DNA of 64,000 nt from Phymorhynchus buccinoides (GCA_017654935.2 CM065682.1:39160548-39224547), one strand, 5' to 3'. Shown: positions 14,570-27,766, counted from the first letter of the stretch. Notes: generated by a model not told the origin, from the sequence alone. Translations and numbers: made by a program.

Positions 14570-16000
14570 AAAGTGGGGGGGGTGAAAGAAACATAGGAAG
14601 CAAGAACCTACCTGAGGTCAGGGCTCGTCGAATGCGGGTTGACATCACGTCTTTACACCCGAGGAGTATTTTCCCTTGATGGCATCACACTCGCGACGGA
14701 TGTGACGACATTGCGACACCTCAGCAACTTGAATGCGATTGGATCGTAAAAGTGTCTACTTTCACTTTCACTTCAGCCATTCTACTCGGCACATTTCTTG
14801 CGCTACATAAGCGCTGTATAAGCTTAATTTATATGTTACAATGTCCCATATGTGCCTTCCCAGGTCGAGAGGACGTAAAACTTAAATTCACCAATTTATA
14901 TGTTACTAGCGCAACGCCTAGTACCGGAAATACCGAGCACCGGTAATGCCTAGTACCGGTAATGCCAAGTACCGGTAATGCTGATCAGCAGTTTTTGGGG
15001 GTCCACGAAATATTATATTATTACTTTTGTGTCTCTCCTTCTTTCCATCTTCTTCTCTCATCCTGCTCTACCCACCACACCACCCCCCCCCATCCCCCGC
15101 CCTCCTACCCCCCCACCACCCCCCGCCCTCACCCCCCCACCCCCCACCTATGCCCCACCCCCACCCATCGGCTATTACTTTTTTGTGTCTCTCCTTTCTT
15201 CGATCTTCTTCTCTCATAGCACTGTACTCCCCCCCCCCCCCCCCCCCCGCACCCTCCCCCCAACACCCCCACACACCCACACACACACCCCACCCCACCC
15301 ATCCCCAACCCGGCCCAGACATGAAAGAAGCCGGCAATCGTCAAACCAGCCGAACCAGCGGAATGGGCAGTCCGTTCCAAAATCGGCAATTCTCTTTGAA
15401 TATCAGGGCGGATCTAGGGAGGAGGGTTTCCTGGTTTACGGACCCCCTTTATCTCCGCGCAAATGGAAATTGGCTCATATCGCGCGCGTTTATGAATGGA
15501 TGGTGTAGACATTTTCCACCAAGATAGTCACTGTCCGTGGGCATGCACGTTCCAAATTATGAGTCAATGTCCGGTCTGGTTACGCCGCGGTTTGTGAAAA
15601 GGTGAAGCGGCACTTATCGCGCGCGTTTATGAATCGATTCGCTTCCAGTTTGGCACACTGATAGTCACCGTCCCCGGTCATCTACCTGCCAAATTCGAAG
15701 GCAATCCGTCCAGAAATACCGGAGATACGGGCGCCGAGAGGCCGGCAGACTCTCATCCTGCTCTACCCACCCACCCCCTCCATCCCCCACCCTCCTACCC
15801 CCCCTCGCCCTCCCACCCCCACCCCACCTAGGCCCCACCCCCACCCATCCGCTATTACTTTTTTGTGTCTCTCCTTCCTTCGATCATAGCGCTGCCGGTA
15901 GGCTTACTCCTCACTTTGTCGGTCTGTCTGTGGGTCGGTCCAAAATTGTCGCACGCCACAAACGATTGCGAATCCGCGCTTGTTTTGTGTACATTTGAGA
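14570..16000. repeat. GC-rich block with duplicated C-rich segments
   Basis: TCTCATCCTGCTCTACCCAC followed by a CCCACCC-rich tract and GCTATTACTTTTTTGTGTCT occurs at 15056-15220 and again at 15752-15895. ATCGCGCGCGTTTATGAAT occurs at 15479 and 15618. Short GTACCGGTAATG repeats lie at 14920-14980. No gene was recognised. Confidence 0.75.
14653..14793 (+). repeat. 141 bp direct repeat, right copy
   Basis: It has the same ends as the copy at 12308. It is followed by TTGCGCTACATAAGCGCTGT, a tail common in LINE/SINE 3' ends. Confidence 0.88.
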
Positions 16001-16442
16001 ATGAAAGTGATGGTAAAGTTTTGACTTGGATGCATGTACAGGAGTCCAAACACAAGTTCAGCAGAAAACAATGAAAAATTATTTACTGTAGCGGGGAAGT
16101 ATTGTTTTATAAATATATCAATAAAAAGGAAATGGCGGACCTGCCTCCCTTTTTATTGCGTATTTACGCATTGGACTGTAGAGGGGAAGTATTGTTTTTT
16201 GATCTTGTTGATTTTTTGCTCCTTTTGTTGCCTGCTTTTTGCTCCTTTTGCTATATTTGCTGTTTTCTAGTTTGTCTATGTTGATAAAGGCGCATTCGTC
16301 GAAATATCCAGTAGTTTTGATTGATTTGCCCCTTGTGAATAAAATAACGTCACTTCAAGTTACTCTTGTCGTGTAGTTGTTTGCTTGTATTTCTTGGTAG
16401 TCATAAGACCTGTGTGGAATTTATCAAATGTATTTATATATG

Positions 16443-16705
16443 CGAGCTTCAGTTCTGCGGGTCTGAAGAAAGGACCAATATTCCAGGGTTTTCAAGAGGT
16501 CTGCGGTTCTTGTTGTTGAGTGGTAGAGTATAATACCTTAATATAGAAAGGTTAATGCACTCTAAATAAAGGTACTCTAGTTGCGGGCCACCATCTTGCA
16601 ACTCGGCTCTAACATTTTTTGATAGTCGATGCTGCCCCTGTTATGGGGGTTCCCAGACTACTGAGCTAGCGCATTACAGGAGGGGGCGAACCATTGCTTT
16701 ATTTT
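16443..16705 (-). pseudogene. Short decayed copy of the same LINE tail
   Basis: GCTTCAGTTCTGCGGGTCTG, TCTTGCAACTCGGCTCTAAC and CTGTTATGGGGGTTCCCAGA match 13677-13880 of the longer copy with many changes. A roughly 50 bp insertion beginning AGTATAATACCTTAATATAG interrupts it. Confidence 0.75.
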
Positions 16706-17173
16706 TGTCATTTGCCACAATTTTACACTGGGCAAAGGATTCTAAGTTTGTCGCCTTCCCCCCCCCCCTGTCTGTCCCAAGTTTTGTCCGAGGATGTCTC
16801 CCGAACAGCTTGACAGAATCGCTTCACGTTTTTTTGTGTGTGTGTGTGTGTGTATCCAAGAGAGGATCGAAGGTCCAAATGCATAAATTATTGGTGTCGT
16901 GACCTTGGTTTTGACGCACGACCATGGAAACCTAAAATCTTTAAGGGGCCATAACTCCTACACCGTCTTCAAACTTGGCATGTATGTGCATTGGCTTGTG
17001 GCGATTCTGATGATGGGGTACCGATCACGGCGTAGAGAAGAAGAAAAGATGAATTAAAAAGGAAAAAAAATAAAGAAGAAAATTGCTCTTGTGTTGATCT
17101 GAGGCACGTACTGTAGCTTTCGAGGCGATCACGCTACACACACACAGAGACACACACACAGAGTGAAAGAGAG

Positions 17174-17420
<247 letters not shown>

Positions 17421-17539
17421 CGCAGACAACCAACAAGAAAGATATATAGGCAGTGGCACACAAAGAAACAGACAACGAGACACAGAGACAAAGACAAAGC
17501 TCCTGCCATAGCAAACCAACACATTGAGTCCTTATAATG

Positions 17540-20500
17540 TGTACCAAAGCAATTTATTCATACAAGAGTTCAAATAAAAAGTACCAAATCATAATTTGCA
17601 AAACCAATCTGCTGCTAGTCCATGACAGAAATCAGTCGGAAGCTCTCTAAAGGCAGACCAGACTACGGAAAAGGCAAAAAGTACACCAATGTACCAATAG
17701 AACAAGGCAAAGCTTAGCCTACTGCAAATTGGTAACATAATCATAATAATAATAATAATAGGCGGACACTGCAGGACACAGACTTTACAAGGACGTGTCA
17801 CTATGTACAAAATTAATGTCCGTTTGAGATTGTTCTCTTCCACCACAATTTTTCATGATTTTTTTTCTCACCCACAACAATTAATTATGCAGGAACCACC
17901 AGTTCAATTCTCTACAATCCAGAGTGAAGATACAAGAAGGTAATAGAGGACTAGACAAACAATGTGTTCACGAAATTAGCTATTCAGGACACAGCCTTGT
18001 TTTTTTCCCTTTAACAACAAGAACAAAGACAAAAACAATAACAGAATAGTAATTTTCAGGGAGCAAAAGCAGAAATATGCCTTTAAAAGAGACTCGCGAA
18101 TACATGTTAATTTTCTACAAGCCAAGAAATACTGACGATTTTGTACAACACTGATTTACTGTTGTAAGAAAAAAGACGAAACATCTCTGCGAAGAAAGCG
18201 AAGACGATTTTTCCCCTAGTTTTATCAAAGTGATACCAAGCATTAGAAAATCCTGCACACGTACTATTTAGCCACATAAAAACAACAACTTACAAATAAC
18301 ATTTTCTGGTTTATCAATAAAACATTCCTCAATGTTGTTCTACAAATATGCTGGATCAAATGTCAAACTACAACCCTAAAAAAAAAGCCCTTTCTTTCCC
18401 AACGTTTTGTTCACAAAAGTCAGATTCAACACCACTGTGCCTTTGCATTTAGCTAAAAGAAGAAAAACTGCTACTGTAAAAAGTAAGCACATATCATGTC
18501 TAGAGTGTTATGTTAACACCAGAAAACACGAAGCCAGCAGAAAGCAGAATCACTGATTCAGGGTGAGGCAGTGTGGTATAGTACCTATTCCAGATGGAAA
18601 AACACTCAATCTAAACCCTCGGTTACAACAGGTATAATTGCTAACAGTGATTGTGAGAACACCAAAAAGCTTCAAAAGGATATTTCAACATTTATCATCA
18701 GCCAAAGTTTCATCAGCGTGTGGAATGCAAGAAAACACTTACTTTCCCCCAAAAAACAATAGGACCAGTGCAAGATTGTGCACATAGAGTTAATAATCAA
18801 AACCACAAATCCACATAAACTGTATTAACATTTATTTTTCAAAGTTTATATCACTCAAGCAGAAAATCTACAGCTGACAATTTTTTCCATAGACAAAAAG
18901 TTTATATGCACGGATTGGTAAAACTATTTTTCCAAAATGCTGTGTATCTAATACACAAATATATGCAAACAATTTGTAAAACTCTAAAAGGCATATTGCC
19001 TGAAGCGATTTCATTTCTAAATCCACAATAGGAATTCACGACACTTGAGTTTCTGTGTCCTACTAACTCAATGACATAAGTGATGGAGGAATGCCAGATA
19101 AATTGTTGTGCTGTATGCTAGAATCTAAGCTTATAACGGGGAGTGCAAATATCTGGAGAAAAAACCACCAACACCTAACATAGCATCTTGTCCAAATTCA
19201 AATATGGAAAGTGGAACAAGTTTGGGAATAGATTAAACGTTTTACACGGGCAAAGATAGAAACAAGAAAAAGAAGCAGAAGACAAATTCTTTGATTTCAT
19301 AAAGCAGTCCACATTAAGCTGAATCTGGCTTTGCTGAGACAAATATAGAGACTTTGAATTTACTTCAAAGTCGAGGGACAGGCATTTGCTAAAAGTTCTC
19401 ATTTAACATGAAATTTTTACGCCTGACACAAAAAGGAATAACGAGACTAAAGCTTAAAGACCCACCACGTCACGTGTATTTTCCCTCTTATGCTTGGAAG
19501 ATTTCTTAAGATTTCTTACCAGTGATAAGAGGGAAAACACGTAAAAATGCTGATTTTCAAACATGGGCGTGATGGGTCTTTAAAATGTATAGAGAATAAA
19601 TAGCATTGTACTATTTTGAAAGTTACAATAACAAAAGTAAAGATTCAGAGATCTGCTGAATTTCATAAACACCACAAAAATAACAAGAATATGGGAAAGA
19701 AAAGTCGGTACCGAAAAGTCAAAAGTGACATATCTCCAAAACTTTCCATCAAGCAGACCCATGTTTTCACTGGGAATCACATTGAAAAGGTCAAATCAGA
19801 AGCGAATTACACCAAATTGCTGGTACAGAGTATCATACGTTTGTCTCCAATGACGCTAGAAATATCAAGAAAAACAATCACCACTTTGAAACAAAACTCT
19901 AACGATTCTATCAACACAAGGTCTGTTTTGTTGCAGGCATGTCTACTTCATTTTAACATCAAAAAGCATTAAAAGATTAAATAGTCACCAAAGCGAGAGA
20001 GATTAGGAGCACTAGACAGTCAAAACAACAATTTTTGTAAATGGAGCGAGGATATTATCTCTCTCTCACTAAATTTTAGTATTCCTTTTAAGTCTTCATT
20101 GCATGCTACTAGGCAGCACATTCCAAAAATAGTATTTACAACAATAAAAAAAAAGAATCAAAACAATCACACGACTTTTAAAAAACTATGTTTTTTCCCT
20201 TCTAGTTTTTCTTTCTCTACAGTATGTGCCCAAACAACGAAGATTAGAAACCCACAACAAATACACGGAAGGATGGGGGTAAGAAAACGAAGATAAAGAG
20301 ATTCCTAGTCATTAAAAAGTGCAAACATCGACACTGAGGAACCGTGTCCCACTACACCAAAAATGAGTTTCAGAAATAGTGACTGGGACTGGGAGACGAA
20401 TCAAGCGCTGCTATGCATTGCACAAACAATTATCCAAATATTGGACCCGTTGTTGTTAAGGGACGTTTGTTATGGTCTTATGAGGATTTGAGAAAATGTC

Positions 20501-21133
20501 ATCAAACATTAATCATTTGATTCAATTCAACAATCTTTGTCCCGATGAAAATTGTATTTATTTCTTCTGTTCTTAAGTCGCAGGGTTCGAAGAGACAGTG
20601 TGTCGCCCATTCAATGTATATGTGTCCTTCGACTAAACTCTTTTGCGTTACAAAAATACAGAGCAGTTTTTGTTTTGTGCCCCCATCACAATGCTTTCCA
20701 GTAAAGGTAATGTCTATTTAAACGAGAAAAGAGTGAGGGGAAGAGCTGTGGGGTTTTGAAAGAGACGAAGAGGTAGGGGAGGGGAAGTGGAGATGAGCTT
20801 TACTCTTGTTTTGTACACCTATCACATTTTCTGACATAGGTCTGTTTTAAGAGCATATGCCTGGTGGTTAAGGGTGCGTGTGTGTGTTGTTGTTATTTTT
20901 TTGGTGGAGGGGGGGGGGGGGGGGCGTGTAATCACGGATAAAAGGGGGTGGGGATGGGACTATGGCAAGGGGCGAGTTAAGGAAAGGGCTGGGAAGGAGG
21001 TATGCTTTGTGTCCTGCCTACCTCTTAGTGTTAGTGCGCGGTCCTGGACATCTTATTTGGGGGGTGGGGGGGGGGGGGTGGGGGGGGGTGAGGCTATAGC
21101 AAGGGGCGAGTTAAGGTATGCTTTGTGTCCAGC
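17540..21133 (-). other. Putative 3' UTR and downstream region of the ankyrin-like gene
   Basis: No open frame of interest is seen downstream of the stop. The sequence is AT-rich and unlike the repeat-filled DNA further left. A minus-strand AATAAA (TTTATT on plus) lies at about 17551, with others near 18831 and 20568, so a long 3' UTR is plausible. The part nearest the stop (20870-21115) contains poly-G runs and two copies of an AAGGGGCGAGTTAAGG segment. A hairpin MITE sits at 19454-19583. The true end cannot be told from sequence alone. Confidence 0.35.
19454..19583. mobile_element. Short hairpin MITE with TTAAAGACCCA ends
   Basis: The sequence begins TTAAAGACCCACCACGTCACG and ends CGTGATGGGTCTTTAA. 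A second inverted pair (TTTTCCCTCTTA / TAAGAGGGAAAA) lies inside. It is about 130 bp and has no coding capacity. It lies in the putative 3' UTR, so a transcript would fold it into a long hairpin. Confidence 0.65.
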
Positions 21134-21353
21134 CTAAACCTCAGTGCCGTGGTCCTGGTCCTCTTGATCCTCCAAGCCCTGCACCTGTGCTGACTCGTGC
21201 ATGAAGTGCTGGATGATCTGCTCCATGGACTGCCGCAGCTCCTCCGGGGGGTCAGCGTCCTGATGCACCTGGCTGTCCTCCGTGATGACCGTGTCCTCCT
21301 GGCCGTCCGCCCTGATCGTGGTCTTCTCGTGTACCTCTTTCTTCATCACCACC
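21134..21353 (-). CDS. ANK: Ankyrin-like gene, last coding exon and stop
   Basis: This 220 nt exon has acceptor CTGTGGCCCGACCAG and ends in TAG at 21134-21136. The protein runs VVMKKEVHEKTTIRADGQED, an acidic linker, DADPPEELRQSMEQIIQHFM, and a short acidic end. The order (V-x-K/R-rich strand, T-x-x-x-DGQ turn, acidic linker, PEE-L-x-x-x-(I/L)-x-x-(I/L)-(I/L)-x-x-F helix) resembles the extreme C-terminus of vertebrate ankyrin-2, which closes with a leucine-rich helix of QLLRHF type. This is the best family evidence in the window. An ankyrin tail is the leading call. A lineage-specific protein sharing the tail is a lesser possibility. Confidence 0.85.
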
Positions 21354-22050
21354 CTGGTCGGGCCACAGACAAGTCAGTATTAAGTCTCTCTTCTCACAAA
21401 TCAGCGTTACATTGGCTACGTTTTCAGGAGTAAATTTGCTGCGTTTTATTTTTAATGCACCGGTCTAAAACCCAGTGCATCACCAGACGGCAGCTTTGAG
21501 TGTCAACATGAACTCTGATAATCGAGGGTTAAATGCCCAGAAGGTACAATAATTATTATCCGGTAATGCCCATAAAGTTCTGTCACAAAAGGACCAAATA
21601 CAGAAGGATGGTGGTACATTTTGGCTTTACACGAGAAGAACGGTTGTACTTTCATTTTACCCTCAAAACCACCCACACAACTTGTCAAAGAGGTAAACGC
21701 ATCAGAGGTGTGCTCATTCTTCTCATAGAATACCATGCAACACCTCCCCCATAACTTGTAATGAAACAGGGGTGATTCGCGGGTCTCAGGGCCTTTTAAC
21801 ACTGAAAATTTGATCGAGCGAAACAGGCTTTCATATATGCGCACGAAAATACAAGAAAGAAGGGTTTAGAGAAAGGCGGGGTTGAATTATAGCCACAAAA
21901 TTAACAACAAAACCCACTTGTCAGAGAGAGGTCATTACCCTTTCCTTATCAGAGTAGTTAGACCCATACCCCTACCCCAATGCACACCACTTTGACTTGG
22001 TATCAGAAAAATGTCTTTGCTTTGCAAATCGATGTAGGCCTATATACTAA

Positions 22051-22148
22051 TACATATTTAACAATTTGAAGCAGCAACATTGTGGGCTCAACTTTTCATT
22101 GATATAAAATGATCAAAACAATTGTTAAAGAGAAAATAAAGATGCGGG

Positions 22149-22233
<85 letters not shown>

Positions 22234-22373
22234 AAGCATGTATATGGCACAATTATAATGAACCTACCCATAATACATATTTAACAATTTGAAGCAGCAA
22301 AATTGTGGGCTCAACTTTTCATTGATATCATAAAATGATCAAAACCATTGTTAAAGAGATAATACAGTTGCGG

Positions 22374-22471
<98 letters not shown>

Positions 22472-22510
22472 AGTTTAAAGCTTGTGTATGGCATAATTAT
22501 AATGAACCTA
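22051..22510. repeat. Two-copy duplication (about 220-235 bp) including the exon 12 donor
   Basis: Unit 1 (about 22050-22270) and unit 2 (about 22271-22506) share AATACATATTTAACAATTTG, TTGTGGGCTCAACTTTTCAT, an expanded (GA)n and AATTATAATGAACCTACC. The last segment is the reverse complement of the exon 12 splice donor (GTAGGTTC), so a second intact donor lies in unit 1. Confidence 0.88.
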
Positions 22511-22511
22511 C

Positions 22512-22572
22512 CTATGGGTATAGGTGTTATCTTCGTCTCCAGGTGTGCCAACATTGTCAAGGTTGTCGTCGC
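22512..22572 (-). CDS. ANK: Ankyrin-like gene, visible exon 12
   Basis: This 61 nt exon has acceptor CATTACATTGTAG and donor CCCATAG/GTAGGTT. It enters in phase 1 and leaves in phase 2, and is the only visible exon that changes phase. That is exactly what the last exon needs: joining gives THR-VVMKKEVHEK across the junction. It encodes DDNLDNVGTPGDEDNTYTH. Its donor has been duplicated in the intron, with a second copy near 22265. Confidence 0.72.
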
Positions 22573-22894
22573 CTACAATGTAATGGTCAGCGTTATTAGC
22601 AGCTTTACAACAGCAATCATGCAACACATAGGCTACAATACACATACACACACACACAATATTACAACATTATGTCAAAGTGATCTTATTTTCACGGCAA
22701 AGTCATCAAGGATTAACATAGAATTTCAATTTTTTTAAAAACCGGCTTTACGTTTAAATCGAACAACATTATAATATTCATGTCTTGTCATAAATATCAA
22801 CGCTTCTGCCGTTTTACAATTAGCGCTTTGAATCCAATTTGCAAATCGTGAAAAAGGTCACCACTTTTCCTTCAAACATGCTAATTAACATGAA

Positions 22895-23620
22895 AGGCGA
22901 GCATTTTGGACCCAGAGTTGGTAAAGAAAGGGGCTGCACTTCTGACCTAAATTGACAAGGAGTTGGGCAGTACTTTTAACCCAAAATTGCCAAAGTGAAA
23001 GGCAAGCACTCATTACCCAAATTTGCCAAAGAGTTGGGTAGTGCTTACCAACATTTGCCAAAGAGCCGGGTAGTACTTTTAACCCAAACTTGCCGAAGCG
23101 ACAGGCAAGCACCCATGGCCCTAATTTGCCAAAGTGTTGGCATCAAGTTATTTTGATCCAAACTTTGCCAAATCAAAAGAAATGTGAGGCGAGGGCTTCT
23201 GACCCAGACTTGCCAAGCAGACAGGCGGCGCTTTTGACCTACATCTACCAGCAAGAAGGATACATTGATGATGATGATGATGGGTGATGAGATTAGCGTC
23301 CAATCGGTCAGAGACCCTTATGGACGGTAAAGGATAAATGGAGAGGGGTGACACTTTTGACCCAAAATTGTCATTTGACCGTTACAGTTTGACCTTGATT
23401 TAAAAATGAAAGGCAATCACTTCTGACAACAATACCTGCAAAAGACAGAAGCAGCTGGCCCAAATTTGGCAAACTTAAAAAGAAAAGAAAAAAAAGCACG
23501 TTTTCTGATTTAAATTTGCCTAAGACAGAAGTAGCACTGTGACCCACACTTGCCAAAATTAGATAAGCACTTCTGAGACGTAGAGAAAGATAGCGTTTCT
23601 GGTCCAAATTTGCCATATAA
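22895..23620. repeat. Degenerate minisatellite of about 40 bp units
   Basis: Variants of TTTTGACCCAAATTTGCCAA and AGGCAAGCACTTCTGACCC recur about 15 times with heavy divergence. The array is interrupted by (GAT)n and unrelated sequence at 23255-23345. It lies in the intron between exons 11 and 12 and is non-coding. Confidence 0.75.
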
Positions 23621-24042
23621 TCAACCTTGATGACCAAAAGATTATGAGCATGGTTGCACACAAGCGCTCCGTGTATGTGTGCGTGTGCGTGTGTGTGCGC
23701 GCGCGCGCGTGCGCGTGTGTGTGTAAGTCTAAGATGCAGATGACTTATGTAGCCATATCAGAGCGCGTATGCCATGTGTGCACACGTATACCAGCATGTT
23801 TGAGTTGATATTGTACAAACACAATACATGCTCTTTATCTTTTATCAGCATGCCTACTGTACAGTCATATTTTATCGCGAAAATGGAAGCATTGCTATTT
23901 TATGGCTGATACTGTCATGTCTGAGGACGATGATATGGGCCTATTTTCTGAAATTCGGCCTTTTAAATATTTTGTTTAAAAAAAAAAGCTTAGTAAATCA
24001 GAGGTTTTTGCGTGCTTGCACTTTCAGGAAGACATGTTCTGA

Positions 24043-24200
24043 TGTCGTTGTTGTCATACCCTGGCTAAAAGACTCCAGGGATCATCCCAACAGCCGAAGC
24101 TCTTGAACACGTTGGTACAAATGCACCGGCTAGGGATGAGAACATTACGTGTGTGGCCGTTTTTGATTACTCCGCCACAAACTCCGACTTCGGAGGATAC
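24043..24200 (-). mobile_element. SINE-like dispersed repeat, copy 2
   Basis: This is the reverse complement of the 2735/28636 family, including CATACCCTGGCTAAAAGACT, ATCATCCCAACAGCCGAAGC and CCGACTTCGGAGG at its 5' end. It lies in the intron between exons 11 and 12. Confidence 0.75.
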
Positions 24201-24403
24201 ATGTTCTGATAACAACAGATCTAAAGTGGCAATATATTGGCAGTGTTTTTGTATTTTCTGCTGGCATCCTCAAAAAACAAAAACATAAGCTCACGCAATC
24301 GTCACATCGACATACACTTCAAAAACGCAAGTACAATTATGCATACAAATAGCCTACTATTTTGCGTTAAAAAAACCTTATAACCTTGTGGATTGTCTCA
24401 AAG

Positions 24404-24406
<3 letters not shown>

Positions 24407-24441
<35 letters not shown>
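24407..24441. repeat. (AAT)n microsatellite
   Basis: About 11 AAT/ATA units. Confidence 0.93.
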
Positions 24442-24442
<1 letters not shown>

Positions 24443-24917
24443 TTAATGTTTCTATTTAATCAATCTTGTTCTCTCCTAAACCCAATATATATATTTTCGA
24501 AATAACTAAACCGTGTGTGAACAGTTAATATTAAATAAGTAATTGTATATAAATACACTGACACGAACGCAGGCACACGCCCACACACATACACACGCAC
24601 GCGCGCACACACGTACGCGCGCACACATACGTACACACACACACGTACGCGTGCACACACACGCACATTCTACCAGTTACCACAGGAAAGAACACCAACT
24701 GTACTACAAAACCTGCCCACATTGAGTGATGAGTGACATTGCACAAATCAAACAATACCGACCCGTCTTTTGTTTTTCCTTTTCCCATTTTTGCATGATG
24801 TCAATCATACCGAAAGCTTGTTTAGAAAACATTTGCAAAGACCAAGTTTATTTTGACTAAATATTCACACACACACACACAGAGATATTTGGGATAATGA
24901 TAGCTGGGATTAACTTT

Positions 24918-25042
<125 letters not shown>

Positions 25043-25062
25043 AAACAAAAAGAAAATCCCGG

Positions 25063-25168
25063 ACCTGGCAATGTTGCACCGTAGACACCCCCCTCATGTT
25101 TACGACTCTCAATCCCAAAGTCTGGTTCTTTCAGTTTCATAACATAAGCTGATCCTAACCCTATCCAC
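25063..25168 (+). repeat. Dispersed repeat, copy A
   Basis: CCCCCTCATGTTTACGACTCT, CAATCCCAAAGTCTGGTTCT and CTGATCCTAACCCTATCC match, in reverse complement, 41163-41270 at about 75-80% by eye. Confidence 0.65.
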
Positions 25169-25718
25169 CCCCCCCCCCCCCCCCCCGATATAACAGCAGA
25201 ATGTTGCTTATCAGTGAACAGTTTCAATGTGAATATTTGATGGTGGTGTATGTCGGTTAACTTTGCCCTAACGTCCCCACTCCGTTCCGCCCCACAAGCA
25301 CAAAACTACAACCTTCGACTGGATAATAGTGAAGAAAGGAAAGGTAAATCTCTCGTAATTAACTCCCTTCATCAAAGTTATTTTCAGCACCAAGTCGCCT
25401 AGCAAAGTATAAGCAACAGCCACATTGAGACAGACCCAGGTTCATCCTCAAAAAAGGATGACCCAGGACTGCCTATATGACAATCACCCATACAGTACAC
25501 AACAACAGTGGTGGAGAGAATTTGTGTACAAACAAATCAACATTTTATTCAAGATTGGCACAGCCTTCCAGTCTTGAATGATGCTACACTTTCTTCGACT
25601 GGATAATTTTCACAGACAAAGGAAAAGACACACATTCATTATACGCATAGAACAACACGCCATGCAAATAAACAGGGTGATGGAGGAGTAGGGAAGGGAT
25701 CAATTCGATGTGCCCCCT

Positions 25719-25835
25719 CGGGTTAGGGGGTTAGGGATAGGGTTTCGGTTTCTGGTTAGGGTTAGGGATAGGGGTTTGGGGTTTCTGGTCAGGGATAGGG
25801 TTTGAGATAGGATTTGGATTAGGGCTAGGGTAAGG
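25719..25835. repeat. Degenerate telomere-like (GGGTTAGGGATAGGG)n tract
   Basis: It contains many variants of GGTTAGGG, GGGATAGGG and GGTTTCTGGT over about 115 bp. It is more decayed than the tract at 12716. It lies in the intron between exons 11 and 12 and is followed by a poly-G run at 25894-25919. Confidence 0.75.
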
Positions 25836-27009
25836 TTTTTGTGTCACAAACGGATATGACGGGGACATACAGAGACGGGGTCATACAGAGATGGGGGGGG
25901 GGGGGGGGGGGGGGGGGGGACACAGAGACGGGGGCACAATGCTACGTAACCGCATGGGACACTGTGATGGGACTGGACATGGGTGGGAATAAGTGTTAAA
26001 AAAAAAGAAGCCATTTTAAATAGAGCACAGAGCAATTCATAAAGTACATAAGCGTTTTGACAGCCTATAGCTCAAATTGGAAACAAGGCGTAGAGACACT
26101 TGCGCACACACGGAGGCACTTAACACAAGCTACGAACACTGTTGGAATTTCGAATATAACTCAAAGAAATGAATGTCATAAGTCTTCTGCAAAGGAAACA
26201 AACAAACAGAATTACATACGAAATAATTAAATAAACACTGAACACTTGGGATGACATTGCAGCTTTCAAACGAATGCAAAATAAACATACATCACCAGAA
26301 GCCACTGATCAATGAACTGATTATTATGAGGTTTTGAACATTGTGGACATGTAGAGTCAAGTAGGACTAGATGGAAAACCCAGAGAAACAATATAAAAAA
26401 TACGGAATTTATTATGTTATTTATAACAAAATAAATACTCGCGCATAAAATTCATGACATTTCAAAGCATTTCGCACTTGTTTTCATTGTAACCAAGATG
26501 TTTTTCCCAATTGATATCAACACATATTAGCGATGTTAGACATCCAACACTTCTTCTTCTGAGTTAAATTCCCATAAGACATTCAACACGAGTTCTATGA
26601 TTAGCCATGACAATATCAGGACACTGATCAGTGGCAGCTTCAGTGCTTAAAAAAACCCCACACTCACAAAGGAACACAAAGGCACTCAATACAACATTGA
26701 CTCCGGACTCCAAAAGCAGGCAAAACTGAAAAGAAGATTATTAATTGCATCCATGCATGAAGGACCAACAAGTCCAAATGTTGAACATAACTGAAACAAA
26801 TCGTTGACACACACAAAGAAAGAAAAGCCGGTTTAATAAGAGCAAAGAAATTCTTGATATTTGGACACCAGAATATCTTTCAAGCAATCAGGTTCTGTTT
26901 ACTGGGGAACAGTTTACCAGTTTATATTACTGCAAATTCTTCTGGAAATCTTTTGCAAGCAAAGATAGGGGCCAGCTTAACATTAGTTCAGTGTAATGGA
27001 TTCAGTCTT

Positions 27010-27013
27010 TTAA

Positions 27014-27048
<35 letters not shown>

Positions 27049-27662
27049 TTATTTATAGAGCGTTTAACTCCCTTTGATGGGAGCTCAAAGCGCTGAACAA
27101 AGGCCTAAACACTAACATACAGATAAACACACATTGAAGACAAGAATAATCAACATGAAGACAAGTATCAATGAACATAAACATTAAAAAATAATAATTA
27201 TAGCAATTAAGTCTCAATGAAGACAAATGAATGAGACTGTTAATACAAAATAAATGCATTAATCTCTCTCCCCCTCTCGGCTCCCCCCTCTCTCTCTCCC
27301 CCCCCCCCCACACGCGCGCGCACACACACACATGCATGTACGCACGCACACACACATATTGCAGGTTCATATAATCAAGGACTACGTGGATTAGAGGTGA
27401 GAGTATGAGCTTTCAAAAGATGAGTTTTCAGAGAAGTTTTGAAAGACTGTACAGAGGAAGAGTGGCGAACACTGTGTGGTAAGCTATTCCAGACCGAGGG
27501 AGCAGAATACGAGAAAGAAGATTCACCGAAGGATTTAGTTTTAATACGAGGATATATGGATATACAGTCATCTTTCTTTGGAGGAAGGAGAGGGGAACGA
27601 CATAAGGATACAGAAGACAAGGAAGCTATCCATAAAAGCAATCCAACAGAAGACAAAATCAT
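27010..27662 (-). pseudogene. LINE 3' end with ORF2 C-terminus and (ATT)n tail
   Basis: The minus strand encodes SFSYSAPSVWNSLPHSVRHS then VQSFKTSLKTHLLKAH, the typical last residues of CR1-like LINE ORF2. It is followed by a 3' UTR ending in GCTCTATAAATAATCATT and an (ATT)n tail at 27015-27046. It is 5' truncated and lies in intron 11 of the ankyrin-like gene, next to the exon 11 candidate. Confidence 0.75.
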
Positions 27663-27766
27663 TCAGTGCAACCCATGTAGACATACGCAGGAACACCAAA
27701 GTACTCGATACAACATTGAGTTGCACAAGTATGTGCACGACAACAATGGACACAGGCACACGGCAC

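Noticed and set aside
14978..15527. Pro-rich frames of 166-176 residues
   Set aside because: They derive from the C-rich duplicated tract and have no conserved motif.
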